Positions 11,621 to 24,759 of a stretch of 64,000 bases of DNA are shown here, one piece after another. Below the pieces are notes generated by a model, which saw nothing but the letters and a program-made list of their open reading frames with translations, did no database searches and had not been told where the DNA came from. Within the stretch, counting starts at the first letter, position 1; each line of letters begins with the position of its first letter. The DNA lies in NCBI RefSeq assembly GCF_002776525.5, contig NC_045437.1:131226590-131290589 (forward strand), written 5' to 3'. Made by a program: the position numbers and the translations under genes. Source of the stretch: Piliocolobus tephrosceles. Its lineage: Eukaryota; Chordata; Mammalia; Primates; Cercopithecidae.

Positions 11621-14600
11621 TTCCCCCCCTTTGAGAATCTCACTCAATAGTGGGAGTTCTCACTTTCATTTTCACTATCTATGTCTTCTTGCAAGACAGA
11701 TCGATAGTGATTCATATAGTATACTTGTGCTGAAGCATTTTGGTGAAGTAAGGTAGCAATGAAGCTTTTTATCATTTGAAGAAGTACAGGTAGCAAACAA
11801 GGGAGCAGTAAGCAGGTTTTCATTACTATTATAACTCTTATTATAAGAGTTTTAAATCTTTTTAGTGCTGGGAACCATTTTCCAAACATGACCTTAGGGT
11901 CAAATCCACGCCACACTTGCACGCCAGTTTTGTCACATTTCTAACTATGTCTTCAACTACTTGCCTTTGATCACCTGTGTGTAGACAGCAATTAGTAAGG
12001 TTAAATTTTCTACAGACCCCTCTTTCAGCTGCTAGCAAGTAGTCGAGAGCTAATCTATTTTGATAGATAGCATTTCTCATCTGAGTTTCTTGCCAGCCAG
12101 AATAGTCAAGGCTCTGCCAGTCTTATTAGTGATTATTTCTAAGACAGTTTGTAACTGTATGATTCGGTTGAGCATGTAAATGGGGGTTGGGTAATCTCAC
12201 GAGCCATCTTGTGCCCAAGTGCCAGGCCTATAATATTGTATGATTCTCTCAGGGGGCCATTTATCATCTTTTTAATTTTTTATAGCTATGCTTCTCTTTT
12301 TGTGGGAAGCACAGACAGGGAAGCCCAGCAGTTCACCTGTCTTTATGGGCAGTAGGAAGAAAGATGGTTTAATAGTGCCAATAATACAACCACCTGCCCA
12401 CTGGTTGGGTAATATGGTGTAAGCTCTAGGCCCACATATCCAGTATAATCCAGTGGGAGCTGTCCAGTCCTGGTGGGACTCTGGGTGGGTTCACACAGTT
12501 TGCAACTTTGGGAATTTACTAAATGGATTTTTCTTAGTATGATTTGAACTCCACTAGGTGGCTGTTTTTGTAGTAGTATCATACAGTTTTTGCCTAAGGC
12601 AGCTGAGTCTTCCTACAGCAAGGGTGAAGTCCTTCCTCAGTTTTGCTATACAGTATTATCTAATGATTGAGGCTTTTATGACCCAGAAGTTATCAGGGTG
12701 ATTCTTCTGAGCTGGGAATTCATCAGGAACTGGGTCTATAGGTAATAATTCTCGGGCTTCCTGTGGCCATTGATCTCCTATTACAGTTCTTCTATATACA
12801 TAACATAAAGTGACACTGAGAGACTTGGATACATGCTCAGGTAATTGCAAAAACAAATTTCTTGTTTTTCCTGGAATTTCTGGTACTGGCACATTCAGTT
12901 TATCTTAGAAGATTTGAAATACTGGCTCAGGAGAGCATTTATAAACTTCTCCTCAAACCACAATATTTACTCGAGGATCTAGTCCAGCCCTATTGATTCC
13001 TAGGATTACACACTCCCCTTTCTTCCAGTGAGGATCAAGGGGTTGGTTATTACTAGTTCTAAGGGGTTACACTGACCACTGGTACAGGAAGGGCCACTTT
13101 TTTTTTTTCTGAGGGTGGACAGGTTTCTTTTTATTTTTTATCTAAGTAGCCTAAATGACACAAGACTAGTATCCACATTTATTTTTACACAGTCCTAGTT
13201 CATTGCAAATGTACTTACTTTCTGCCACATAGCCTCTTTTTTAATTAAGAGAACCACATCTTATTTCTAACTTATTACTATATTAATGACAGCACAGGCA
13301 TCAAACTTCAAGGTGACTTGTTAGGGCACCCCTTTTTCTTTTGTTTTGGCTAACACTTTACTGGTATCATTTATGAGCCCTTACCAGTCCTCAGTCCTTA
13401 ATCTTATTTCCAAAACTGTGGTCATGGGAGGCTCAGATGGGTCATAACATACGTCAGGTTGGTCATTTCCTGGGCTACATACCTTGCATAGAATAGCATT
13501 ATACAAATAAGTTTTTGGTTTTTTTTTAGAGTCGCGGTACACTTATAATAATCATAAAATAATAGAATTGTAGCAACTTTTTGTCCTACCTCAGTGACTT
13601 GATATATACACTGCGAACAGTCCTCAGTCTGAGGAAGATCAGTTGAAGTATTTACTGTACAAGTCCAAATTTTAAGGAAAATGAGTCCTGCAATGAGTTT
13701 CCTCATGCTTTGGCCGTGCATGGACCAGTCAGCTTCCAGGTTTGACTGGAGCAGGGCTTGTCGTCTTCTCCAGTTACTTTGCAGGGGCTGGCGAAGCTGC
13801 TCCCGTCCACGTACCGCTCACAGTCTACTGATGTTCAAGGATGGTTTCAGAGGTTGGGGCCTGCTAGAATAAACTGAGTCCAACACATCTACACAGTTAT
13901 GTTCAACTGGGCTCTCTGATACTGGGAGCAAGGTGGCGGGGTTTAGGGTGTTGCAAACTTCAGTGGTTATGCGGAGATTTTCACATAGTGATCTTTGATA
14001 TTTGGTTAATCCATCATTTGTTAACCAATGATGTCCTTTGGTAGTCATTAAAGTTACCACAGCATGAGGGGCCTTTATATTCAGGGTTTTGCCTAAGGGT
14101 TAGTTTATCTGCTTCTTGTACTAATAGGCAGTTGCTGCCAGGGCCCTTAGACATGGAGGCCAGCCTTTGGAAACCCCGTCTAGTTGTTTTGAGAGATAGG
14201 CCACTGGCCTTGGCCAGGTCCCCACAATCTGGGTTAAAACTCCAACTGCCATTTTTCTTCTTTCTGATGCATAGGGTGTAAAGGGTTTTGTCAGGTCAGG
14301 TAGCCCCAGGGCTGGGGCCGACTTGAGTTTTTCTTTTAACTCATGAAAAGCTCATTGCTGTTGGTTGTAATAGATGTAGTTTATCCAATTTACATTTTTA
14401 TTAACTGTCACCCACCAAAATACTGACTCAAATCCTGCAGCTATTTGATTTCAAGCTTTAAATTGATCTGGTATTCCCCGTGGGACTCTAATTGTGTCTA
14501 AAAGGATGTGAGAGTCAAAAGACCAATAAGGGGCTTTTCTTGCTTTACGACACCTTATTTTTCCTCCCTCTGGTTGATGAAATGCCAGGGTGAAAGGGAT

Positions 14601-14960
14601 AGCCAACTGGACTAAAGTACAAGTGCCACTCCCGTTATTTGGCAGAGTGCCCAGTCAAGGTCCACAATACCACCACACATCCGCTTGGGGATGAACAAGG
14701 GCTGACTGATCGATAAGCTCTTGAAAATTTTTAAGCTCACCATATCCCCTCAGGTCTCCAAGGAATGCTAAGTTTCCTCCCTGTTGTGAGAGACATGAAG
14801 TGAACTTAGTGTTGGGAGACAGAGGCTGGATGGCCCTTGGGGGCTGACCCACAGAGTGCCGGACTTTGGGATATAGCAGAGAGAAGTTGGCACGACTTAT
14901 TACTCCAGGCTGTAGAATCCTGGAAAAGAGCCACCATGCAGCCCACGCCTGGTCGACTGG
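11621..14960 (-). pseudogene. Decayed endogenous retrovirus env (surface and transmembrane parts)
   Basis: Read on the - strand from about 14,960 down, broken frames give env-like pieces in the right order. A surface-subunit start with a WWYCG motif lies near 14,660-14,850, more surface-like pieces at 14,060-13,420 and 12,890-12,340, then a transmembrane-subunit piece with a paired cysteine (LTNCC) at about 12,080-11,862, and a membrane span with short tail ending near 11,644. Frameshifts and stops separate them, so no protein can be made. No gag, pol or 5' LTR follows; the provirus is cut off near 15,000. The HERV-I/IP assignment rests mainly on the LTR. An old copy in a genome, not an active virus. 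Confidence 0.7.
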
Positions 14961-14999
14961 AGGACCACCTTAGTGGAAAGGGGACAATCTGGGCCTAAT

Positions 15000-16250
15000 T
15001 TTTAAATCTCTTTAAGGATGTTTTCATTAGGATAAACTGAGTAAAAGGCACACAGGATTTTTCTGTGGCTTTTTATACAAATGTATGTGAATTTACGTGA
15101 TTTCAAAATAAAAAGTTTTGAAGAAATAAATATTTTAATTATGAGATTTAAAAAATCTCCTTAAGAGATGCACAAAGAAGAAAAAATGAGAAGAAAAAGG
15201 CTTACACTAAAAATCAGAACTTGGGAGGAGTGTGGATCACAACCATGAGTTCAGATTTCGAGATGATTTACCCAAAGTCATATTCATGTGAGAGATGAAT
15301 ACAGCTTCTTCATTCTGAGGTTGCTCAAGTTGTCAACAGAAACCTGCTGCCAGTGATGACTCAAAACGTTCCCCAAGATTTGAAGGAATCCCACAATCCT
15401 CAGCAACAAACCACAGCTTGAGGTCTTTCCCCAAAAGCTCATGGTGGCAGTTCCTGCTGAGAGTCAAGTCAATCTGCAACCATTCCAAATCTCCCAGCCG
15501 TACTTTCCATCAATGAAGAAGACCAACCCAGGACAAGTGGCCTTGCCAAATGAGAGACTGGTGAACCACAAAAACACTTCCCAAAAAATCCACAGGGTCA
15601 CAAAGTGGCAGAGCTGTCCATGACAGTTGATGAAGTTCCTCTTTTGGGTTCCACATATGCCTGACAGACTTCCTCCCTTTGGTTCAGCAGCCTCAGCTCC
15701 ATTAACCACAGGTGGGTACCACTGTGGACTAAGTGGGGTGGGGCATTCTGGCAGGAAGCAAATGGGTAAACAGTCAAAGAGAGTTCGAACTTCAGTTTGG
15801 GAAAAAGGCCTCTGGACACCCATCTAGAAGCCAGAACTTGACTTTCATCAGAAGACTTGAGTTTCATCTCTACTCAGTTATTGGAGAACCTTGCAAAAAG
15901 TTCTTTAACCTGTTTCCCCATCTCTGTTGGTGATAATAATACCTCTCAATAAATATTAAGATGACACCGCTCAAGAAATATTAAAATGCAGTGAGGTCAT
16001 GGATATTCAAAAACTGGATTTTTCCTTTTCCTTAAGTCAGTGTTTCCCAAGGTGTAGCCTACAAACTATTAATGGCACATAAGAAAATTGTAGATTAAAA
16101 TAGACTTTTTAATTTTAATCCTTATAAACTTGACTTAAAGGATATTAGAAAAAAATCATAACTAGCTTATCTACTTTGCTAAGATTAGGTTAAGTTTAAA
16201 ACTGAGTCAAAATAAAATCTACATTAAAAAAAATTAGGTTAATAATTTCT
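15000..16250. other. Mostly unassigned; possible L1 and MIR scraps
   Basis: About 15,010-15,150 reads on the - strand like an old L1 3' stretch, and 15,870-15,960 like MIR. A 119-codon open frame at 15,464-15,823 (-) has one hydrophobic stretch and several cysteines but matches nothing I recognise; with another frame open across the same bases, I treat it as chance. Confidence 0.4.
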
Positions 16251-16562
16251 AGCCAGGCACAGTGGCTCATGCATGTAACCCCAGCACTTTGGGAGGCCAA
16301 GGCGGTCAGATCACTTGAGGTCAGGAGATCGGGACCAGCCTGGCCAACATGGTGAAACCACGTCTCTACCAAAAAAATATAAAAAATTAGCTGGGTGTGG
16401 TGGCGCCCACCTGTAATCCCAGCTACTTGGGAGGCTGAGGCAGAAGAATCACTTGAACTCAGGAGGTAGAAGTTGCAGGGAGCTGAAATCATGCCTCTGC
16501 ACTCCAGCCCGGGTGACAGAGTGAGACTCTCTCTCAAAAAATAATAATAATGATAATAATAC
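16251..16562 (+). repeat. Alu with TAATTTCT target duplication
   Basis: Full dimer ending in an AATAATAATGATAATAATA tail. TAATTTCT occurs just before it (16,243) and just after (16,563). Confidence 0.93.
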
Positions 16563-16929
16563 TAATTTCTAAAATTTAGTAAGTATATATGGCAGAAATA
16601 ATAAAGACAATTGAAATTTGAGAAATAATGCTTCCACCTATAAGAACTAGGCCTGTGAACCTCATCCTTGGGTCTCCTGGAAGGAGGATCTTCAGGTATT
16701 TTGTATTTTATAATACAGTGCACTCTTTGTAAGAACCCAGGGACACATTGTTTCTGGACATAGTATCAGATGCAGTTGTACTTTTCCTAAACATTTGTCT
16801 TGTGGACATTGCAAAACTGTGTAATTGGTTGAGTTTCTCTATTTGCATTGACAACAAGAAAGCTTAAAGTCCAACTCAACTTGGGGCTAGTTGTCAAATA
16901 CATATAGGACTGTGTCACATTCATTTATT

Positions 16930-17291
16930 TTTTAATTTTTTTTATTTCAATAGTTTTGGGGGTACAGGTAGTTTTTGATTACATGGATCCATTCTTTAGT
17001 GGGGATTTCTGAGATTTTGATGCACCCATCACCTGAGCAGTATACACTATACCCAATATATGTAGTCTTTTATTCCTCACCTCCCTCCCACTCTTCCCTC
17101 TAAGTCCCCAAAGTATTCTTATGCCTTTGCATCCTCATAGCTTAGCTCCCACTTACAAGTGAGAACATACAATATTTGGTTTTCCATTTGTGAACTATTT
17201 CACTTAAGATAATGGCTTCCAGCTCCATCCGAGTTGCTGCAAAGTCCATTATTTTGTTCTGTTTTATGGCTGAGTAGTATTCCATGGTGTA
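16930..17291 (-). repeat. L1 3' end fragment, antisense
   Basis: TTTCAATAGTTTTGGGGGTACAGG to GAGTAGTATTCCATGGTGT is the reversed L1P 3' UTR and ORF2 end, the same stretch seen at 7,470. Confidence 0.88.
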
Positions 17292-17377
17292 GCATATTCA
17301 TTATTTATTAGCCTTATTTCTAACTCCATTTAATGTCCCTATCTTATCATTTTTGGATTTTTTTCTACTTATTTTAT

Positions 17378-17667
17378 TTATTTTTGAAACAGAGGCTCAC
17401 TCTGTCACCCAGGCTGGAGTGTAGTGGCGCAATCTTGACTCACTGCAACCTCCATCTCCCGGGCTAAAGCGATTCGCCTGCCACAGTCACCCAAGTAGCT
17501 GAGACTACAGGCATGTGCCACCATGCCCGGCTTTTGTATTTTTAGCGGAGATGGGGTTTCACCATGTTGGCCAGGCTGGTCTCAAATGAACTCCTGGCCT
17601 CAAGAGATCTGCCCAACTCGGTCTCCCAAAGCCCTGGAATTACAGGCATGAGTCATCACACCCAGCC
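17378..17667 (-). repeat. Alu, antisense
   Basis: TTTTTGAAACAGAGGCTCACTC to TCATCACACCCAGCC, a near full-length antisense Alu 0.8 kb from a sense Alu. Confidence 0.92.
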
Positions 17668-18430
17668 TCTCTTCCACTTTTAACTTAAATTGTCTTCTTA
17701 TATGTTTATATTCTTTTAAGTTATCTTAAATCTTATTTGAAATATGGCAAAATGTAAAGTTTTATATGTCCTAAGTTCATTTTCTTTTTTTGTTTATTAA
17801 GGATATATTTCTCTAAGTTTGTCCCAAAATTCAAAGGATTGTTCTTTCTGAATCTTCTGCATCCCTAGGTTAGTACGGATTTGAGTGTCCTTTGATAAGA
17901 GTGGAACAATCAATCATTTGGTATAATTCTCAAATTAATCCTCATCAAAAACCCATTCTTTTCAGAGTTACATCACTACAGTATAAAAGAGATAGTTATT
18001 AACTTGTTTCAGACCTGGGCAACCCCATGGACCTAAAGTAAAAAGGGAAGTGGGTTCTGTGGTGGAATTGGACTTCCTCCTTTTTCCTCAAAAGCCAGGA
18101 TTTTACTGACAAAAACAACAATAACAAAAAAACCCAACCTAAAATGATACCAAAATCTGGTGTCAGAACATTCAGAATACCCTAAGAGATGGGAAGCTAT
18201 TTTATTCATAGTTCATATACTGAGTCTCCTAAGTCAGTAGACTTTTCATGACCTAGCTCCTTGTACCTACCAATGTTTTCTCCAGTGAGAAAAGATTTGA
18301 TGTTTGTTTTGGATTAACTCCTACACCTTTTTAGTATCTTGGTTACATATTTTTTCTGAGCCTCATTTTCTCCCTGTAAAATAAAGATAATTTTTATTCT
18401 TCCTACTTCAATATAAAGTCACAATGAAAT
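17668..18430. other. Unassigned intergenic DNA
   Basis: AT-rich sequence with a possible MIR scrap near 18,350-18,400. No gene seen. Confidence 0.45.
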
Positions 18431-18970
18431 ACTAGTCAGGACTCTCAGTTGCATGTGACAAAAATTCAACTCAAATTAACCAAGAGCATAGCTAGATGGC
18501 GGTGGCAGTGGAGTTATTAGAAGTTATTTAGATGAAGATTGAACAGCCAAAGCAGTGCATAAAGGTGGAGCTTAGAGACAAGAAATGGAAATGCCACCTT
18601 TCTTTCCTTGTGTCTCTCATTTCTATTTCAACCCCACAGGGCACCTCATTTTTTCTTAGAATAGACCAACCAGGAACGTGGCCACCCAGAGCTCTAGTAC
18701 GTCAAATCTTATAACACAAAAGCAAAACCCACAGAAGTATTGAGATTCACTTTTTCTAGTCTCAAACTCAAATATCCTACCAATTGATAGAATTGACCAA
18801 TCCTGGGTCAGGTACTTATCACTGAACTCACCAACTGTGGACATAAGTTTGAGTCTTCTGATTAGCCTGGACTAAATCAAGTGCCTGTCTCTGAGCCAAT
18901 CAACACTGTCTAGGAGAAAGAGCTCTAAAAAGATGGCAGCTCCCATTCAAGTCACATGATTAGAGTGAAA
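18430..18970. repeat. Possible ancient interspersed repeat, unnamed
   Basis: GTCAGGACTCTCAGTTGCATG at one end and TGGACTAAATCAAGTGCC, then GAGCCAATCAACACTG at the other recall a dispersed mammalian repeat that I cannot name. Bases 18,970-19,620 are unassigned. Confidence 0.35.
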
Positions 18971-19621
18971 AGCAGCAGCATTTTTGCAGAGAAACAGAAG
19001 ATGGAAACAGGTGGACTCTTATGGGCAGAAAAAAAGAGAGACGTATAGGTTTTTAAAATCAGGATTATTAGACACATATAGTATCTGATTTCCAAGTGAC
19101 TCAAGACTCATACCAAGTGCCAACTACTCCAAGAATCCTTTCCTGATAACCATTTTCAGTTATAAAACCCTTCCCTCACTGGCCTACCCATTATATTTAC
19201 GCAAAATATAACCTCCACTCAGTTATATTTAAGTTCTCGTTTGATTATATATTATATTAAATTGCTTTCTAACAAACTATTTTAAATTTGTCTTCTTCAT
19301 TTGGTTATTCCCTGATGATAGAAATCAGCTATTTCTTGCTGGTCATAGTGATCGTGTTAATTTATTTTCGCTCCCAGGAAGGATATTTGCATTTTACCTG
19401 GGTCTATCACAGGCAAAGTCTTAACCCAAAGGAATGACTGTGACACTGAGAATGTTAAACATATACAACAGAACATCTTTGGGATTCTACACTCAGGTCC
19501 AAATGCTGTGAGATCATTAATATAACCCTTCTATATTAATATATTCATTGTCATCATCTATTTTGGGCTGCTGATAGACCTAAGAAAATTATATATGCAG
19601 AATATATTATCTGGGAAGCAG

Positions 19622-19870
19622 TAGGTAGCATTGTGTTGTGGTAAAGACCACAAGCTCTGAAGTCAAACAGACCTGAATTTGGCCTGAGTTCTTCCACTTA
19701 CTTGTGTGACTGGAGACAAATTACTCCACATCTCTGAACATCAATTTCCTCACTATAAGGTGAATGTAGTAATAGTATCTCCCTCAGGAAGCTGTTTTGA
19801 AAATCAAATGAGATAAGATATTCAAAGCTTTTACTGTGCTACTTGGTACACAATAATTGCTCAATAAATG
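19622..19870 (+). repeat. MIR, near full length
   Basis: TAGCATTGTGTTGTGGTAAAG, TTCTTCCACTTACTTGTGTG, CATCAATTTCCTCACTATAAG and a closing CACAATAATTGCTCAATAAAT span nearly the whole MIR consensus. Confidence 0.8.
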
Positions 19871-20700
19871 GCAGCATTCTTTTAAAGGTTCTAATTCAAA
19901 TAATAAGTCCCATTTCCCCAAAAAACATACATATGCATCAAAACACATGATACAACTTGCAGTTAGAAAATGTGATAATCGTACCCAAACTCTATGTCAA
20001 AGGGGCTACAAAATACTAATAGTGTCGTCAAGCATATTCCTATGTAAACTGTAAAATCTTTTGCCAAGATAGATTTGTACTGTGGTAGTCTAATACAACT
20101 TTATTAAATTTATCAAAGTTGTTCAACTAAGACTCCCTAAAAAGTCCCCACATAGGCATGTGAAATAATAACAACTATCTCCTCCCAACCCCTGGAGAGT
20201 ACTATGGAACCACAGAAGACTATTTGGATAAGAAATTAACCCTTCCTGATATGCTTCTGAGAATTTGAGGTTGTTTTGTGCTGCAGTGTAATGTAGCCTA
20301 ACCTGGTTAATAAAGAACTTTTTAATTTTTTCCCCAGGCACCCACTTAGAATGACCTTTCCAGCACTCCCCTCCCCGCAATGGTCTAGATATTTGCTCAG
20401 TGCTTTCTCCACCAAAACCTACCCACCCATATCCCATGTCATCAGTGACAATGAGTTCATATATTAATTACTGCTCACATACTAATGGCAACAGAAGTGT
20501 AAAAATGTTATCCTTTCTAGGAACAAATGCTCATGTTTTAGCTAGAGCCAAACACAACAAAATGTCCAAAATGTTCACAACAAAAATTCTCCTGAGAATT
20601 TTTATCACCAAGGAAGTCCAAATAGAAAGAAATTTGGGACAAGCAGTACATTTTCTGACTATAATATCAAAAATGTCTATGATGGGTTTGTATACTTCAT
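19871..20700. other. Unassigned intergenic DNA
   Basis: No gene or repeat recognised. Open frames of about 100 codons on both strands near 20,123-20,702 show no family features. Confidence 0.45.
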
Positions 20701-20872
20701 AAAGTACTTTTACACCCAGTATCTCAGGGGCAATAATTATTATTCCACTACACCATTAAAGGAATCTAGGCTTAGAAAGTTTCATTTGGTTGCCCATGGT
20801 CACATGGCTAGTAAGTGGCAGATTCAGAACTATTTAATCCAGATCTTCTGATGCCAAGTACAGAATCCATCA
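20700..20872 (-). repeat. MIR, antisense
   Basis: ATTATTATTCCACTACACC, then GGTCACATGGCTAGTAAGTGG with a following AATCCAGATCTTCTGATGCC. Confidence 0.7.
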
Positions 20873-20884
20873 CTCAAGTATTTA

Positions 20885-21445
20885 TAAATCATCTACCATG
20901 TACGACACATTTTGTGGGCTTTGGAGACACAGAAGTAAATAAAACTGAAAAAAAAATCCTTATCCTCATGAAGTTTATATTCTAGAGAGAAAAGAAAACT
21001 TGGTAGCCAAACAATAAACAAATATGTAAATTAATTTTGTGTCAGTTGGGAAGTATCATTATGAAGAAAAATAAAATCAAATTATGGGTGATAGTGCTAG
21101 AGAATGCCATTTTATACAGCATAGTCATGGAAGGTCTTTCCAAAAAAGGTGCATTTCAGCTCAAACCTGAATGAAGGAAGAGGAAAAGCCTTTTGGCTAT
21201 TAAAAGTATAAACCTTCCAGATAGGGGCGGCAACAAGGGCAAAGGCTGTGAGACAGGAGTGTGTTTGATGTTGTTGAGGAACAGTAAGGAGGCCAGTGTG
21301 GTTGGAGCAAGGTGGATAAGGGGACAGATTTTAGGAGTTGACAGCAGTTAGGGAATAGGGGCAGATCATGGAGAAATGAGTGTGCCAAGGTAAAGATTTT
21401 GGGTGTTATCGTGAATGGAATGAGAGCACTTTGGGCATGAGGAAG
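20885..21445 (-). repeat. L2 3' region, antisense
   Basis: GTTTATATTCTAGAGAGAAAAG, AAACAATAAACAAATATG, GGTCTTTCCAAAAAAGG, GCAAAGGCTGTGAGACAGGAG and GGAGGCCAGTGTGGTTGGAGC follow L2 order on the - strand. Confidence 0.75.
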
Positions 21446-21780
21446 ACTGGGTAGTCTGAGAGGAGCTAGCAGTGTGACAATCAATCAGTCAACAAATTGA
21501 TTAACTAATTATTTTGGGGAATCCAACTAAAGTCATGCTCATAGGGCAACTTGTAACCTTAAAATGAATATGTTAAGAAAGAAGAAAGACTGGGAAGAAA
21601 CAATGATCTATGCTTTCATCTCAAGAAGTCAGGAATAGACTAATAAATTAAACATATGGTAGATTACATGTATTGATTTGTAAATACCAAATATAATAAA
21701 TTTATGATATTGGGTATCATCCATGTGCCAGTTCTGTTGAACTGATCTGTTGATCGGTTGATCTGTTGATCTACTGATAC
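21446..21780. other. Unassigned, with a short TGATC tandem
   Basis: CTGTTGATCGGTTGATCTGTTGATC at 21,747-21,771 is a short imperfect tandem. Nothing else recognised. Confidence 0.5.
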
Positions 21781-21940
21781 AATGTAATCCTAATAAAATG
21801 TCAATAGGATTTGTATGAAAATTGACAGGCTGACTCTAAAATTGATATGGAAATGTGAAGGACCAACGATAATCAAGACATTCTGAAAGAGAAAAAATAA
21901 AACAGAATGACTGCTTCTACTCATTAAAAGATTTATTTTA

Positions 21941-22221
21941 GTCCAGGTGCGGTGGCTTACCCCTGCAACCCCAGCACTTTGGGAAGCTGAGGCAGGCAGA
22001 TCATCTGAGGTCAGGAGTTTGAGGCCAGTCTGGCCAACACAGTGAAACCCCATCTGTATTAAAAACACAAAAATTAGCCCAGTGAGCTAATCTGGAGGCT
22101 GAGGGAGAAGAATTGCTTGAACCCAGGAGGTGGAGTTTGCAGTGAGCCGAGATCACGCCACTGCACTCCAGCCTGGGTGACAAAGTGAGACTCCATCTCA
22201 AAAAAAAAAAAAAAAAAAAAA
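21941..22221 (+). repeat. Alu with 15-bp perfect target duplication
   Basis: AAAAGATTTATTTTA occurs at 21,926-21,940 and 22,218-22,232 around the element. There is a small deletion at the junction of left and right arms. Confidence 0.93.
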
Positions 22222-22435
22222 GATTTATTTTAAGATAACATAGTATTGGCACAAGAGTAGATGAGTAGATCAATGGAGAAGAAGAGATAACTCATGAATG
22301 TATAGATACTTGTCTAATGATGAGTCACTGCAAACTAGTGGACAAAAAATATCTTTTCAATAAGTGGTACTCAGTTAACTGCATATCCACATAAGAAAAA
22401 TGAAACTTGACCTTTACTTCACATTACACATAAAA

Positions 22436-22540
22436 ATCAATTATATATCTAAATTATATATCTAAATCTGAATTATATGTGAATTATATATCTAAATTAC
22501 ATATCTAATATATATTTAGAATTATATATCTAAATCTGAA
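22436..22540. repeat. AT-rich tandem repeat (AATTATATATCTA units)
   Basis: AATTATATATCTA-type units recur at least five times, with larger blocks that include AATCTGA. Confidence 0.75.
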
Positions 22541-22644
22541 AGACAAACCAATAATGCTTTAGAAAGGAAGCATTATCCTATGGTAATAGGAGAATATCTT
22601 CATAATTTTGCAGTGTGGAAATAGATTTCTTATTATCTTGTATA

Positions 22645-22911
22645 TTTTGAGGCAGGATCTTGCTCTGTTGGCCAGGCTGGAGTGCAGTAGTGCCATCATG
22701 GCTCACTGTAGCTTCAACCTCTTGGGCTCAAGAAGATCCCCCCACCTCAGTCTCCCGAGTAGCTAGGACTACAGGCACGAGCCACCACAACTGGTTAATT
22801 TTTAAATTTTTTATAGAGATGGGGTCTCCCTATGTTGTCCAGGCTGGTCTCGAGCTCCTGGGCTCAAGCAATCCTCCTGCCTCAGCCTCCAAATGTGCTG
22901 GGATGTGAGCC
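22645..22911 (-). repeat. Alu, antisense, old
   Basis: TTTTGAGGCAGGATCTTGCTC to GCTGGGATGTGAGCCAGCCC; its left-arm end is shortened. Confidence 0.88.
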
Positions 22912-23458
22912 AGCCCAGGAAACAGTTTTTAAATAAAACAATACTAACCTGAAACAAAAGGATTAATAAATTAGCCTAAATTAAATGTGAGAACTTCTAG
23001 TCATCAAAACCTACCATGAAGAGAGTGAAACAGCAAGTCCCGGAGTGGGAGAAAATACTTGCCACACATGTAACTGATAAAGAGCTCATGCCAAAACTAA
23101 GGGCTTCTACAAATCAATAAGGTAAGACAGCCAATGGACAAATGGATTAGAAACTTAGCATAACTGATAGACTGACAAGGTGCCTGGCCTCAAAAATAAT
23201 CAGGGATATACAAATTTAAATGAGAATGAAATAACATTACAACCTCATCAGAATTACTGAAATGTAAAAACTACTCATTCTTTTAATTTATTTCTGGCAA
23301 AGATGTAAAGCAAAGGAAACCCTCATGTGCTTACTTGTAGGAACATGTGTTTATACCCACTTTGGAAACCAGTTTGGTATGTCTACCAAAGTTGAACATA
23401 CAAATGACCCTATGAGCTGGTTGTTTCATTCCTAGAGAGGTATATCAAAAAGAAATGC

Positions 23459-23762
23459 ATAGTCTGTAACCCCAGCATTCTGGGAGGCCAAGGCAGGAGA
23501 ATCATTTGAGCCCAGGAGTTCAAGAAAAGCTTGGGCAATAGAGTGATACCTCCGTCTCTATAAAAAATTTAAAAATTAACCGAGTGTGGTTGCACATACC
23601 TGTAGTCCCAGCTACTCAGAAAGCTGAGGTGGGAGGGTTACTTGAACCCAGGAGTTTGAGGCTGCAGTGAGTCATGATCGTGTCACTGCATTCCAGCCTG
23701 GGCAACAGAGTGAGATCCTGTCTCAAAAAAAAAAAAGAAAAAAAGAAAGAAAAGGAAAAAGA
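23459..23762 (+). repeat. Alu lacking its first bases, A/G-rich tail
   Basis: It starts in CTGTAACCCCAGC and ends in an AAAAAGAAAAAAAGAAAGAAAAGG tail. Confidence 0.9.
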
Positions 23763-24759
23763 AATGTGTACGTATATTTGCCAAAAGAAATGTACAAAAA
23801 TGATATGTCAGTATAATTTGTTATAACCAAAAACTCAAAATAAACCCAATGTTCATCAGCAGGAGAATATATAAATAAATTATGATATATAATCCTACAT
23901 TAACTTAACTGTTTGAATATGGAAGTGACTTGGAGCCACATAAATAAATCTCACTGACCTCAATAAAATATATCCGCAACTCCCCTACCCTCAGAGTCTA
24001 AGGCTTGGACAAATCCCAAAAAACATCAATAGCTATTTCATTACCACTCAACAAAAGGCAAAATGTGAAGGCAGGAAAGTCAAAGTAGAAAGCACCACCA
24101 CCTTAAGTGACTATGGTCAAAATATTCTCCTTATGTAAAATTTACAAAAACACATAAAAATGATGACAAATGACCATATGAACACTTGACTGGGCACTCC
24201 ACCCCACCTTAGGGCTTTGGAAGAGGTCTGTGTAAATAAGGGCCCCTATAGCTTAGGCCGTATTGTCTTAATGGTAAATCCAACTCTGGTTAGAAGTGAG
24301 ATGATCACTTTCAGAGGAAGAGAAGGATACAAATTGGGCAGTGGCACAGATGGGACATCTGGAGTACTTGGCAATGTTCCATTTCTTGAACTGAGTAGTG
24401 AATGCATACGTGTTTGTTTTGTGATAATTTATTGAGCTGTACATTTATACTTTGTGCATTTTTCTATATGTGTGCTACGTTTAAAATTTTTTTAAAGCTT
24501 AAAAGGTAACTATAAAAGGTGATAGATATGTTAATTTATTTGACTGTAGTAATCATTTCACTATGTATAAGGATATTAAAATATTATGTTGTATGCCTAA
24601 AGTATATACAAATAAAAAATTGTTCAATAATTTAAAAAGTAAAATGTTTAAAATTACTTTCCCAAAATAAAGTAATTAAACTTCCTAAAGCGGCTAATTA
24701 GCAAGGCTTGCTATTTTACACATTTAACATATTGGAGAGACAGTTTGCAAGTATTATTT

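Larger units (their letters stand above)
21780..24500 (+). mobile_element. Old sense L1 3' half, split by three Alus
   Basis: L1 ORF2-like text at 21,780-21,940, 22,233-22,644 and 22,912-23,458 continues after 23,762 to an L1M-type 3' end (GATAATTTATTGAGCTGTACA near 24,420). Frames are fully broken. Bases 24,500-24,760 are AT-rich and unassigned. Confidence 0.7.

Noticed and set aside
11644..14852. Several env-like open frames taken as an active envelope gene
   Set aside because: They are separated by stops and frame changes, with no gag, pol or 5' LTR. A dead remnant.
15464..15823. 119-codon open frame on the - strand
   Set aside because: No start context, homology or domain recognised, and other frames are open over the same bases; likely chance.
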